Assembly: GCA_905480335.1 (NCBI GenBank) | Contig: CAJQPY010000008.1 | Span: forward strand, 26,398-90,397 | Source of the DNA: an uncultured Ilumatobacter sp. | GTDB taxonomy: Bacteria > Actinomycetota > Acidimicrobiia > Acidimicrobiales > Ilumatobacteraceae | Direction of reading: 5' to 3' | DNA: 64,000 nucleotides | In this document: piece after piece, positions 10,589 through 18,851 of the stretch | Position numbering within the stretch: the stretch's first letter is position 1 | How the letters are laid out: each line of letters opens with the position of its first letter | Notes under the pieces: model-generated | Seen by the model: only the letters and a program-made list of their open reading frames with translations | The model's database searches: none | Told to the model about the DNA's origin: nothing | Position numbers and translations under genes: made by a program

Positions 10589-10816
10589 TCAGGTAGTTGA
10601 GCGCACGAAGACGTTCCACTGGTCGTTGTGGCCGGAGGCCCCGATGAGAGCCCCGAGCAATATGCCACCTGGGAGCGCGCCCCAGTACGACGGGCCAGTA
10701 TCCATAACGTTGCCGAGGAAGAGCATCAGAAGCCATGTCGCCGGGAAAGTGACGATCAAAGCGACCACAATCATTACGAGGACAGACAAAAGAAAGCTGA
10801 ACAGGTTTTTAATCAT
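10589..10816 (-). CDS. Small two-helix membrane protein
   Basis: A 75-residue protein with two hydrophobic segments: residues about 3-30 ('FLLSVLVMIVVALIVTF' followed by a Trp/Leu-rich stretch) and about 45-60 ('GALPGGILLGALIGA', glycine-rich). No family recognised. The ATG at 10816 is chosen because TACCCT lies 6 nt upstream (leaderless promoter pattern); an ATG at 10849 would add 11 polar residues and disregard this box. It lies 83 nt downstream of trpS on the same strand. Likely real because of the composition and promoter, but its function is unknown. Confidence 0.55.
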   Translation of the reverse strand: MIKNLFSFLLSVLVMIVVALIVTFPATWLLMLFLGNVMDTGPSYWGALPGGILLGALIGASGHNDQWNVFVRSTT

Positions 10817-10822
10817 TTCCAA

Positions 10823-10828
10823 AGGGTA
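10823..10828 (-). promoter_or_regulatory. Candidate leaderless -10 box (TACCCT on the minus strand)
   Basis: TACCCT, read on the minus strand, ends 6 nt before ATG 10816 of the small membrane protein and decides that start. Confidence 0.4.
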
Positions 10829-10899
10829 CACGTGCCCGAGGTCACTCACGGGGATCCCGGACGCTACGCTTTACGGATCTACTTCGGACCGCCAGGCGT

Positions 10900-11919
10900 T
10901 CAGCGCGGAACAATACCGATGTTGGAATGTGCTCGGCCGAGTGTGACGGAGGCAACGGCGCGAGCCTTTTCGGCACCGACTCGAAGCAGTCGGGCGAGTT
11001 CACCCCTGTCATCCATCAATTCCTGGTACCTGAGTCGGATCGGATCAAGTGTGGCGAGTACGGCCTCTCCCGTTGCGGTTTTTAGTGCGCCATACTGATC
11101 AAACTCGTCTGCAATCGCCTGCGGGGTGCGGTCCGTCACGGCTGCATGAATCTCCAACAGATTTGCTATCCCAGGCTTCGTGTTGCGGTCGTAACGCACA
11201 GCGTCTAGACCAGAATCAGAGTCAGTCACGGCTCGTTTAAATTTCTTCATGACAACGCCAGGCTCGTCAATGAGGTACACGCATCCGGCATCTGAGTCGT
11301 CTGATTTTGACATTTTTGAGGTGGGCTGCTGCAGGCTCATCACTCGAGCTCCTGCGGTCGGTGTGACCGCTTCTGGGAGGACAAAGGTCTCGCCGAAACG
11401 ACGGTTAAACCGGATGGCGATGTCGCGAGTGATCTCGATGTGCTGGCGTTGGTCCTCGCCAACCGGCACCTGATCGGTGTCGTAAAGCAGTATGTCGGCA
11501 GCTTGGAGGGCAGGGTAGGTGAACAGCCCGGCTGAGGTGAACTGACCCTCACGCTTGATTGTTTTGTCTTTGAACTGCGTCATCCGACTCAGCTCGCCGA
11601 ACGCCACATTGCACTGCATGATCCAACCGAGTTCGCTGTGTTCGCTCACATGACTTTGAGCAAACACAGTGGCTGCGTCCGGGTCAAGCCCGACGGCGAA
11701 GAGCATTGCCGCCAGCGACACGGTGGCATCACCCACGACGCCCGGGGACTCGGCGACCGTGAGAGCGTGCAGGTCAACGATTCCATGAAATGCGTCACAT
11801 TTGTGCTGTCCCTGGACCCAGTTTTTGAGCGCGCCGAGATAGTTGCCCAGGTGGACGTCCCCGGTCGGCTGCATGCAAGACAGAACTCGCGATTCCCTGT
11901 TGATGATCGTGTCGCTCAC
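10900..11919 (-). CDS. trpS: Tryptophanyl-tRNA synthetase
   Basis: Class I aminoacyl-tRNA synthetase charging tRNA-Trp. The HIGH-type motif is 'PTGDVHLGNY' near residue 14 and the KMSKS loop is intact as 'SKMSKSDDSD'. Between them are the family segments 'MQCNVAFGELSRMTQFKDK' and 'LLYDTDQVPVGEDQRQH'. The GTG at 11919 gives 339 residues and places the HIGH motif at the usual distance from the N-terminus; longer in-frame starts would run into scpA's promoter and carry unrelated sequence. TAGCGT 8 nt upstream supports the choice. It is divergent from scpA. Confidence 0.95.
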   Translation of the reverse strand: MSDTIINRESRVLSCMQPTGDVHLGNYLGALKNWVQGQHKCDAFHGIVDLHALTVAESPGVVGDATVSLAAMLFAVGLDPDAATVFAQSHVSEHSELGWIMQCNVAFGELSRMTQFKDKTIKREGQFTSAGLFTYPALQAADILLYDTDQVPVGEDQRQHIEITRDIAIRFNRRFGETFVLPEAVTPTAGARVMSLQQPTSKMSKSDDSDAGCVYLIDEPGVVMKKFKRAVTDSDSGLDAVRYDRNTKPGIANLLEIHAAVTDRTPQAIADEFDQYGALKTATGEAVLATLDPIRLRYQELMDDRGELARLLRVGAEKARAVASVTLGRAHSNIGIVPR

Positions 11920-11927
11920 ACCCGTCG

Positions 11928-11933
11928 ACGCTA
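11928..11933 (-). promoter_or_regulatory. Candidate leaderless -10 box of trpS (TAGCGT on the minus strand)
   Basis: TAGCGT on the minus strand ends 8 nt before GTG 11919. No Shine-Dalgarno sequence is present. Confidence 0.45.
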
Positions 11934-12016
11934 TCCCTCGGTGGTCGGACCGTGCGGTGTCAGTTTCCGACTCCGGGTCTGGTTCCGAAGAGCCAGGGTG
12001 TATGGCGTGTAGACGG

Positions 12017-12022
12017 TAACCT
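12017..12022 (+). promoter_or_regulatory. Candidate leaderless -10 box of scpA (TAACCT)
   Basis: TAACCT ends 9 nt before ATG 12032, with no Shine-Dalgarno sequence. This would drive the long scpA-to-methyltransferase chain. The same hexamer and spacing occur before dprE1. Confidence 0.45.
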
Positions 12023-12031
12023 CGGCACACG

Positions 12032-12814
12032 ATGGTCGATGTCGCCACGCCCGTATACGAAGGGCCCTTCGATCTGCTGTTGCAGCTGATCCTCAAAGAG
12101 CAGGTCGACATCTACGAGGTCAGCCTCGCCCGAATCGTTGACGCCTATCTCGTTGAGGTCGAGAATATGCAGCGCGCCAACACGCTTGACCTTGACGTAA
12201 TTACTGGATTCCTCCTGATAGCGGCGACGCTCGTCGAACTGAAGGCGCGCCGCCTCCTCCCGAATCAGGCCGACATGGACCTTGACGAAGAACTGGCGCT
12301 CTGGGAGGAGCGCGACCTGCTCCTCGCCCGTCTGCTCGAAGCCAAGACATTTAAAGACGTGGCGGCGGTCTTCTCGCAGCTTGCAGATGACGCCGACTTG
12401 TCTTTTCCGCGAGCCGTCGGTGCCGACGAGCGCTTCGTCGACGTGATGCCCGACCTCCTAGAGGGCACCAGCGTGCAGAGCTTGCAGCGAGCAGCGATCC
12501 GTGCGTTGACTCCGCGACCTGTTCCAGTTGTCGATCTGTTCCACGTCAATACCGTCAAAGTAACCGTGGCCGACGCAGTCGCCGAATTACTCGACGAACT
12601 CCCGCGCGTGGGACGCATATCATTCCGACGGCTCACCGCTGGCCTCGTCGATCGGATCGAGGTCATCGTGCGCTTCCTCGCCGTACTCGAACTCTTCAAA
12701 CAGGGAGCCGTGGAGATCGACCAGCCAGAGCGTTTCGGGGACATTGAGGTGCACTGGGCGCTCGCCGATGACGCCGACACCGACACCATCTTGATTGACA
12801 CCTACGACGGCTGA
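12032..12814 (+). CDS. scpA: Segregation and condensation protein A
   Basis: Kleisin subunit that bridges the SMC heads in the bacterial condensin. The N-terminus 'YEGPFDLLLQLILKEQVDIYEV' region is the family signature (SMC-neck binding), followed by 'LLIAATLVELKARRLLP'. The C-terminal winged helix (about residues 180-260) contacts the SMC head. Length 260 is normal. scpB starts 5 nt downstream, so the two ScpAB partners are co-expressed. Confidence 0.95.
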   Translation: MVDVATPVYEGPFDLLLQLILKEQVDIYEVSLARIVDAYLVEVENMQRANTLDLDVITGFLLIAATLVELKARRLLPNQADMDLDEELALWEERDLLLARLLEAKTFKDVAAVFSQLADDADLSFPRAVGADERFVDVMPDLLEGTSVQSLQRAAIRALTPRPVPVVDLFHVNTVKVTVADAVAELLDELPRVGRISFRRLTAGLVDRIEVIVRFLAVLELFKQGAVEIDQPERFGDIEVHWALADDADTDTILIDTYDG

Positions 12815-12819
12815 GGACT

Positions 12820-13470
12820 ATGGGCTACGAGACCATCGACGAAGTCGAGCGAGCAGAACGTGTCGCGGAGTATCAGCGGGCGATCGAAGCGATTGCGCTG
12901 GTGTCTCACGACCCGGTGCCGCACGAACTCCTTGCGCAACTGCTGGAACAACCGACAGCATTGATTGAGCAGTGGTGCGACGAACTCTCGGAGCGGTATC
13001 GGCTCGCCCGCCACGGTTTCGAACTTGTCCGGGTGGCCGGCGGCATCCGGTACCAGACAACAGCCGACTTGACGCCATATGTCGAACGATTCCTCCTTCA
13101 TGACCAGCGGGCGCGCCTGTCCGGTGCCGCACTCGAAACCTTGGCGATCGTTGCGTACAAGCAGCCGATCTCTCGTGCTCAGGTTGCTGCTATTCGAGGC
13201 GTCGACCCTGACGGTGTGCTACGAACACTCCAAGCGCGGGGCTACATCAACGAAGTTGCCCGTGACGACGGGCCGGGCCAGGCGATTCTGTTTGGTACGA
13301 CATCGACGTTCCTCGAAAAGCTCGGGCTTGAATCGATCGATGATCTTCCGGTGATTGCCGAGTTCATCCCCGGTCCCGATGTCGTCGAGGTGCTCGAACA
13401 CGGACTGCGTATCACCCCCGAGATTGACGTGACAACAAGCGGCACCCCAGATTCTGACCGTGGTGCCTGA
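12820..13470 (+). CDS. scpB: Segregation and condensation protein B
   Basis: Partner of ScpA in the SMC-ScpAB condensin. Two winged-helix domains are expected; the second contains the family signature 'LETLAIVAYKQPISRAQVAAIRG' region near residue 110. Residues after about 190 form a variable tail. The gene overlaps rluB by 11 nt, an arrangement conserved in actinobacteria. Confidence 0.94.
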   Translation: MGYETIDEVERAERVAEYQRAIEAIALVSHDPVPHELLAQLLEQPTALIEQWCDELSERYRLARHGFELVRVAGGIRYQTTADLTPYVERFLLHDQRARLSGAALETLAIVAYKQPISRAQVAAIRGVDPDGVLRTLQARGYINEVARDDGPGQAILFGTTSTFLEKLGLESIDDLPVIAEFIPGPDVVEVLEHGLRITPEIDVTTSGTPDSDRGA

Positions 13471-14254
13471 TCAGGTACCGGAACGCCCGCTGTGGGAGCA
13501 GTTGGCCGAACGGAACGCCGAGCTTCCACGGGGCGAGCGACTACAGAAGGTCTTAGCCGCAGTTGGCTTCGGTAGTCGACGGACCTGCGAGGATATGATC
13601 GCGGCCGAGCGTGTCACCGTGAACGGGGTTGTGGCGATCCTTGGTCGCCGGGTCCAGCCGGACGTCGACCTGGTCGAGGTCGACGGTGCACCGATAGGCG
13701 TCAGGCCCGGTCTTGTCTATTACCTCCTGAACAAACCGGCCGGCGTGATCACGACCAGCGCGGACACCCATGGCCGACCGACCGTGATGGACATCGTTCC
13801 GAGCGAGCCGAGGGTGTTCTCGATTGGGCGTCTCGATCTTGAAACGGAGGGCCTACTGATGATCACCAACGACGGTGAGCTTGCCAATCGGATTGCCCAC
13901 CCGAGCTGTGGTATCGACAAGGAATACCTCGCTGAGGTCGATGGGGGCGATGTACCGGCTGGCAAGGTCCGCCGGCTTCGTGAAGGCGTCGAGCTTGACG
14001 ATGGCATCACCGCACCAGCCAAGGTGTCTCAGCCAGAGCCGGGAGTCCTGCGAATCGTGATCCATGAGGGGAAGAATCGACAAGTCCGGCGAATGTGCGA
14101 AGCGATCGGACACCCTGTGCGCCGCCTTGTTCGCACGCGCATCGGGCCGATCAGCGACCGGACACTCCAGCCGGGTAAGTGGCGCGAATGGACCGACAGC
14201 GAACGCAACGCGATGGTGGCTGCAGTCGCCACTACGATCGAGCGCCGTGATTGA
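13460..14254 (+). CDS. rluB: 23S rRNA pseudouridine synthase (RluB/RsuA family)
   Basis: Isomerises a uridine to pseudouridine in 23S rRNA. Residues about 24-80 form an S4 domain ('RLQKVLAAVGFGSRRTCEDM' region) and the catalytic domain has the essential Asp in 'IGRLDLETEGLLMITNDG'. 'GKNRQVRRMCEAIGHPV' near the C-terminus is also typical. It starts with GTG 13460 inside the end of scpB and overlaps tyrA by 8 nt. Length 264 is close to the family. The exact uridine target is inferred from synteny (Rv1711-like), not from sequence. Confidence 0.92.
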   Translation: MVPDQVPERPLWEQLAERNAELPRGERLQKVLAAVGFGSRRTCEDMIAAERVTVNGVVAILGRRVQPDVDLVEVDGAPIGVRPGLVYYLLNKPAGVITTSADTHGRPTVMDIVPSEPRVFSIGRLDLETEGLLMITNDGELANRIAHPSCGIDKEYLAEVDGGDVPAGKVRRLREGVELDDGITAPAKVSQPEPGVLRIVIHEGKNRQVRRMCEAIGHPVRRLVRTRIGPISDRTLQPGKWREWTDSERNAMVAAVATTIERRD

Positions 14255-15311
14255 CCAACGCCGTGCCAACGTCATCGGGCTCGGCCTGATCGGCGGGTCG
14301 ATCGCTGTGGCGTTGCGCTCGCGAGGTTGGCGCGTCTGCGGTGTCGACGACAGCGATCAAACCACAGCGAGAGCTGTCGAGCGCGACGTGATCGACGACG
14401 TGGGGCTCGACGTCGACGCCGAAATCACGTTCGTCGCTGTGCCCGTGCTTCAGGGGGCTGTCGCAGTGCAGCGGGCGCTTGCGGAGACGAACGGCATTGT
14501 CACGGACGTGGGCAGTGTGAAAGGTCCAATCTGCGCGTCGATCACCGATCGGCGCTTCGTTGGCGGCCATCCGATGGCCGGGAGCGAACGCGAAGGTCTA
14601 GACGGTGCCGATGCAAACCTGTTCGAAGGCGCGATCTGGGTACTGACACCGGACGACAATGCCGATGATCTAGTGTTTTCGCGACTGACCGCAACCATTG
14701 GGGAACTCGGTGCCGAAGTCGTCGCGGTCGCGCCGGGCCGTCATGATGATGTAGTAGCGGTTGTCAGCCACGTGCCGCACCTCACTGCGGCATCACTCAT
14801 GACACTTGCCGACGATCGATCCATTGAACACGCGGCGCTGTTGCGTCTCGCTGCTGGCGGCTTCCGCGATATGACGCGCGTGGCGAGCGGCCGTCCGGAC
14901 ATCTGGTTGGACATCTGCGAGGAAAATCGAATCGCAATCGTGGGTGCGCTCAGTCAGCTCATCGACGAACTCAGTGCTGTGCGCTTGGCGATCGACACGG
15001 GTCGGCGAAAGGATCTCCTCGATCGTCTCGATCGAGCGCGAGAGGCGCGGGCAAACCTTCCGAGTCGCGTTGTACACCCCGAAAGTCTTGCGGAGGTACG
15101 GATTCCGATTCCGGACCGCGCCGGAGCGGCGGCAGAGGTGTTCGTCCTCGCTGCTGAGCTCAGTGTCAACATCGCAAACTTCGAGGTGGTCCACGCAGCG
15201 GAGCGCAACCAGGGCGTCGCTGTTGTGCTCGTCGACCTGGCTCACGTCGATGTGTTGCGTGGCGGCCTCATCGCTCGAGGCTTCCGCCCGTCCGTGCAGG
15301 CCCTTACATGA
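14247..15311 (+). CDS. tyrA: Prephenate dehydrogenase with C-terminal ACT-like domain
   Basis: Oxidative decarboxylation of prephenate to 4-hydroxyphenylpyruvate in tyrosine synthesis. The Rossmann motif is 'GLGLIGGSIAVAL' at the N-terminus, the catalytic region is 'GGHPMAGSEREG', and 'VVSHVPHLTAASLM' holds the conserved His. The last 70 residues look like an ACT domain ('IPIPDRAGAAAEVF'), suggesting feedback by an aromatic amino acid. GTG 14247 overlaps rluB by 8 nt and gives 354 residues; an upstream in-frame ATG (14064) would read antisense-like Arg-rich sequence inside rluB. Overlaps aroA by four bases. Confidence 0.93.
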   Translation: MIDQRRANVIGLGLIGGSIAVALRSRGWRVCGVDDSDQTTARAVERDVIDDVGLDVDAEITFVAVPVLQGAVAVQRALAETNGIVTDVGSVKGPICASITDRRFVGGHPMAGSEREGLDGADANLFEGAIWVLTPDDNADDLVFSRLTATIGELGAEVVAVAPGRHDDVVAVVSHVPHLTAASLMTLADDRSIEHAALLRLAAGGFRDMTRVASGRPDIWLDICEENRIAIVGALSQLIDELSAVRLAIDTGRRKDLLDRLDRAREARANLPSRVVHPESLAEVRIPIPDRAGAAAEVFVLAAELSVNIANFEVVHAAERNQGVAVVLVDLAHVDVLRGGLIARGFRPSVQALT

Positions 15312-16609
15312 TCGAAACATGCACCGTTCGGTTAGCAGAGGGACCTGTTATCGCCGACGTTGCCGTCCCACCGTCGAAGAGCATTGCGAACCGAGCGCTG
15401 ATCTGCGCTGGACTAGCGAGCGGCGAATCCGAAATCGTCGGTCTCGCGCCTGGTGACGACACCAGCGCAATGGTTGAATGTCTCAACGCACTCGGTGTAC
15501 CTGTTGGAGTCTCCACCGACCGAGGCCTATCGGTTGGCACCGTCGTGGGCACCGGTGGGGCGTTGCCCGTAGGCCCCATCAGCCTCGATACCCGACTTGC
15601 CGGCACGACGTCACGTTTTGTCACGGCTCTCGCCTCGCTTGGCCCCGGCCCCTACCTGATTGATGGCGCATCACCGTTGCGGGCCCGACCGATGGGTCCG
15701 TTGCACGACTCGCTGCACGCGCTCGGCGCCCGCCTCGAGCCAGAAAATGAGTGGGGCCACCTGCCGGTAACGGTCTCTGGGCCGGTCGGCGGTGCCGATG
15801 CAATCGTGATGCCCGGAGACGTGTCCAGCCAATACGTCACCGCACTGATGCTCATTGCGCCGCTAATCCGTGATGGGCTTTCGTTGGGGTTGTCGACCGA
15901 CTTAGTCAGTCGACCCTACGTCGAGATCACAAAGGCCGTGATGAGATCGTTCGGTGCAATCGATGTGCACATCGCCCATCGGCATGTCACCGTCGCAGAG
16001 AGCGGCTACCGTGCCACCCGCTACGAGGTTGAGCCTGACGCATCGTCGGCCAGCTATCCACTCGCAGCGGCGGCGATCGTGGGTGGCGCTGTCAGAGTCA
16101 GGGGCCTCGGCCGCAATTCCTTACAAGGCGATGCCGTGTTTTGCGATGTCCTCGAACAGATGGGATGCCTCGTCACGACCGGGCCGAGCGACATCGTCGT
16201 CATGCGCCGGCGCGACACCCCCCTACGCGGCATCGACATTAATATGTCTCACATCTCCGACCTCGTCCCGACGCTGGCCGTCGTGGCAACGCAGGCAACC
16301 ACTCCGACGCGCATTACGGGCGTGGGCTTCATTCGTGAAAAGGAGAGCGATCGACTCGGTGATCTCGCTGCCGAATTAGCCAAACTCGGAGCCGCGGTCA
16401 CTGTCGAACCAGACGGTCTGCTGGTCGCTCCGAGCGACCTGTTGCACGGCGCACGTCTGGACACCCACCATGATCACCGCCTGGCCATGTCGTTCGGATT
16501 ACTCGGCCTCGTGGTCGATGGCATTGAAATCGTCGATCCTGGTGTGGTGAGCAAGAGCTGGCCAGGCTTTTGGGATGCACTCGACGCAATGCCGGCGAAA
16601 CGCACGTGA
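15308..16609 (+). CDS. aroA: 3-phosphoshikimate 1-carboxyvinyltransferase (EPSP synthase)
   Basis: Transfers the enolpyruvyl group of PEP to shikimate-3-phosphate, the sixth step of the shikimate pathway, so it stands logically beside tyrA. Substrate-binding motifs are visible: 'PPSKSIANRALI' near residue 22, 'RLAGTTSRFVTALA' near 95 and 'ESDRLGDLAAELAKLG' near 350. Length 433 fits. The ATG at 15308 overlaps the tyrA stop (ATGA) and its own stop overlaps the following HAD gene (GTGA). Confidence 0.96.
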   Translation: MIETCTVRLAEGPVIADVAVPPSKSIANRALICAGLASGESEIVGLAPGDDTSAMVECLNALGVPVGVSTDRGLSVGTVVGTGGALPVGPISLDTRLAGTTSRFVTALASLGPGPYLIDGASPLRARPMGPLHDSLHALGARLEPENEWGHLPVTVSGPVGGADAIVMPGDVSSQYVTALMLIAPLIRDGLSLGLSTDLVSRPYVEITKAVMRSFGAIDVHIAHRHVTVAESGYRATRYEVEPDASSASYPLAAAAIVGGAVRVRGLGRNSLQGDAVFCDVLEQMGCLVTTGPSDIVVMRRRDTPLRGIDINMSHISDLVPTLAVVATQATTPTRITGVGFIREKESDRLGDLAAELAKLGAAVTVEPDGLLVAPSDLLHGARLDTHHDHRLAMSFGLLGLVVDGIEIVDPGVVSKSWPGFWDALDAMPAKRT

Positions 16610-17235
16610 CCTATCGTCCACGTACAATCGTCGCTGCGTTTGACGTCGACGGGACAGTCACGGATCGTGACTGTGTCGTCCCCTTTATGCGAATCGTGAC
16701 GGGTGCTCGGCGAATCGCACCTCGACTAGCCGCTCGACCGGATCGACTCGTCTCAGCACTCGCCCGTCGAGATCGGGATCAAATCAAGGCACTCGCTGCT
16801 CAAGCTGCGTTCCGAAATCGGCGAGATGACGACCTTGGGGCCCTCGGTGCGCAATTTGCCCGCGCTGTTCACGACGGCTGGCTTCGCAACGACACGGTCG
16901 AAGCCCTGCGTGGGCATCAAGCTGTGGGGGATCAGGTGGTCCTCGTGTCGGCCTCGTTCGAGGTGTACGTGCGTCCTCTCGGTGAGTTGCTTGGTGTTGA
17001 CGATGTTCTCGCAACGCGGCTCGAACATGCCAATGGAGTTGCGACTGGTGCGCTTGACGGGTTGAACTGCCGCGGACCGGAGAAGGTGCGTCGTTTGCAC
17101 GACTGGGTCGACTGTAAGTTCGGCGGACGATCGAACGTACGCGTGGTCGCATACGGCGACTCGGCGGGAGATCGCGAACTGTTGGCTGACGCCGACGAGG
17201 TGCACTGGATGACCTCCGACGGAAGTGCACCATGA
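16606..17235 (+). CDS. HAD-IB phosphatase (SerB-like), candidate DPPR phosphatase
   Basis: A 209-residue HAD-superfamily hydrolase of the SerB/IB type. Motif I 'DVDGT' is at residues 13-17, motif II Ser in 'VLVSASFEVY', and motif III/IV in 'AYGDSAGDRELL'. GTG 16606 overlaps the aroA stop (GTGA), and the gene's own stop overlaps the ubiA start. Tight coupling to the DPPR synthase suggests that it removes the 5-phosphate from prenyl-phosphoryl-5-phosphoribose, the step done by a PAP2-type enzyme (Rv3807c) in mycobacteria; no PAP2 gene is in this window. In some bacteria a HAD domain is fused to a UbiA domain, which supports the link. Phosphatase fold is firm; the substrate is inference. Confidence 0.82.
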   Translation: MTYRPRTIVAAFDVDGTVTDRDCVVPFMRIVTGARRIAPRLAARPDRLVSALARRDRDQIKALAAQAAFRNRRDDDLGALGAQFARAVHDGWLRNDTVEALRGHQAVGDQVVLVSASFEVYVRPLGELLGVDDVLATRLEHANGVATGALDGLNCRGPEKVRRLHDWVDCKFGGRSNVRVVAYGDSAGDRELLADADEVHWMTSDGSAP

Positions 17236-18095
17236 TGGCGCCGATGTTGCGCGCATTGCGCCCGAAGCAGTGGTTGAAGAACATTCTCGTATTCGCCGCG
17301 CCGGGTGCTGCAGGTGTGCTCGATAATGCGAGCGACTTCTGGACTACGACGATCGCCTTCATAGCGTTCTGCCTTGCAGCTAGCGGCATCTACGTCTGGA
17401 ATGACCTCAACGATCTTGATTCTGACCGAGCCCACCCCACCAAACGCAATCGACCATTCGCCGCAGGTTTGGTGCCATTAGGCCTGGCCCGCATGATGGG
17501 GGTCGTGCTTCCGGTGGCCGCGTTGGCAGTCGCTGGATCCACCGGACGGTGGGAGACCGTGGCCGTCGTCGCCGCGTACATCGTGCTCGCGCTGAGCTAC
17601 ACGTTCAAGCTCAAGGAAATTGCGATTATTGACCTGCTCGCAGTGGCGTCCGGCTTCGTTTTACGGGCTGCTGGAGGCGCAGTTGCGGTCGATGTTCCGA
17701 TGTCTCGGTGGTTCGTGCTCTGCGTGACGTTCGGGTCGCTCTTCATCGTGGTGGGCAAGCGTTACGCCGAGTTCCAAGAGGTGGGGGTTGGCTCGGGAAC
17801 ACGAGTCACGCTTGATGCGTACACGCCGGGCTTCTTGCGGATGCTGCTGTCAGTCAGTCTCGGTGGTGCGCTGCTTAGCTACTGCGTGTGGGCGTTTGAG
17901 ACCGCTGAGGGGAACGATTTTCCGTTTTACGAACTATCGATCGTCCCGATGATCGCCGCGCTGTTCCGGTATTTGCTGGTCCTTGAGCGCGGCGAAGGAT
18001 CGGCACCTGAGGAGGTCTTTGCGAGTGATCGGGTGCTTCAGCTCGCTGGCCTCGTCTGGGTGATTATCTATGGAGTGGCGGTGTACACGGCATGA
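17232..18095 (+). CDS. ubiA: Decaprenyl-phosphate phosphoribosyltransferase (DPPR synthase)
   Basis: UbiA-superfamily integral membrane enzyme that condenses PRPP with polyprenyl phosphate, the committed step to prenyl-phosphoryl-arabinose. N-terminal 'RPKQWLKNILVFAAP' and the metal-binding motif 'NDLNDLDSDRAHPTKRNRP' (residues 57-75) match the DPPR synthase branch (Rv3806c) and not menaquinone or haem prenyltransferases. Later family segments 'VASGFVLRAAGGAVA' and 'GSLFIVVGKRYAEFQE' are also present. About nine hydrophobic segments. Length 287 is usual (about 300). It overlaps the HAD phosphatase and the methyltransferase by 4 nt each; dprE1 and dprE2 follow, so the whole donor pathway is local. 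Confidence 0.93.
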   Translation: MMAPMLRALRPKQWLKNILVFAAPGAAGVLDNASDFWTTTIAFIAFCLAASGIYVWNDLNDLDSDRAHPTKRNRPFAAGLVPLGLARMMGVVLPVAALAVAGSTGRWETVAVVAAYIVLALSYTFKLKEIAIIDLLAVASGFVLRAAGGAVAVDVPMSRWFVLCVTFGSLFIVVGKRYAEFQEVGVGSGTRVTLDAYTPGFLRMLLSVSLGGALLSYCVWAFETAEGNDFPFYELSIVPMIAALFRYLLVLERGEGSAPEEVFASDRVLQLAGLVWVIIYGVAVYTA

Positions 18096-18820
18096 ACCAG
18101 GAACAGCCAGATTTGGCAGGGACGATGGAGCTCGTCGCCAACGTCGAAGGATGGATGAGCCCCGGCCAGGCTGCAACGCTGTTCGAAGCGGCCGTCAATT
18201 GCCCGAGCGGTGGAGTGATCGTCGAGATCGGGAGCTTCCGAGGCCGCTCGACGATCGTCCTGGCAACCGCCGCCGACCCCTCGGTCCAGGTCGTGGCGAT
18301 CGATCCACATGCCGGAAATGATCGCGGCCCGCAAGAGATCGACGGCTTCGAGAACGAGGCCGCCGATGACCACGGGTTGTTCGCGGCCAATCTTGCTGCA
18401 GCGGGTGTTGCAGACCGAGTGCGTCATATACGGGAATTTTCCGATGCGGCGCTCGATGTGATCGACCATGAAATCGACGTGCTGTACATCGACGGTGCTC
18501 ATCGGTATGCGCCGGCGCGAGCTGACATCTGCGCGTGGGGTGATCGGGTCAACGACGGTGGCACGATGTTGATCCACGATTCGTTCTCCTCGGTCGGGGT
18601 GACTCTGGCTATCCTTCGTTCCCTTGTCTTCGGAGGGCGCTTTCGCTACGTCGGTCGAGCCCGTTCGATGACGATCTATCGGGCGGATCTTTCGGCGAAT
18701 ACTTCGGCTCGGCTGCGCAATGCTGGCCGTCAACTCGCTCAGCTGCCCTGGTTCGTCAGGAACGTCGCGCTGAAAGTGCTGATTTCACTCAAGCTGGTGA
18801 CTGCCGAATGGCCCTACTGA
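18092..18820 (+). CDS. Class I SAM-dependent methyltransferase
   Basis: A 242-residue protein with the Rossmann SAM motif 'VIVEIGSFRGRSTIVLA' near residue 48, the acidic ribose-binding position in 'VVAIDPHAG', and 'VLYIDGAHRYAPARADI', as in the Methyltransf_24 family that acts on sugars or small molecules. The last 40 residues contain a mildly hydrophobic helix. The ATG overlaps the ubiA stop (ATGA), so it belongs to the prenyl-arabinose operon. It may methylate a glycan or its lipid carrier; the substrate is unknown. It is the last gene of the chain that starts at scpA. Confidence 0.82.
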   Translation: MNQEQPDLAGTMELVANVEGWMSPGQAATLFEAAVNCPSGGVIVEIGSFRGRSTIVLATAADPSVQVVAIDPHAGNDRGPQEIDGFENEAADDHGLFAANLAAAGVADRVRHIREFSDAALDVIDHEIDVLYIDGAHRYAPARADICAWGDRVNDGGTMLIHDSFSSVGVTLAILRSLVFGGRFRYVGRARSMTIYRADLSANTSARLRNAGRQLAQLPWFVRNVALKVLISLKLVTAEWPY

Positions 18821-18836
18821 CGGCACTCTGCAGCAG

Positions 18837-18842
18837 TAACCT
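18837..18842 (+). promoter_or_regulatory. Candidate leaderless -10 box of dprE1 (TAACCT)
   Basis: TAACCT ends 9 nt before GTG 18852; no Shine-Dalgarno sequence. Identical in sequence and spacing to the box before scpA. Confidence 0.45.
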
Positions 18843-18851
18843 TGTCATCTC

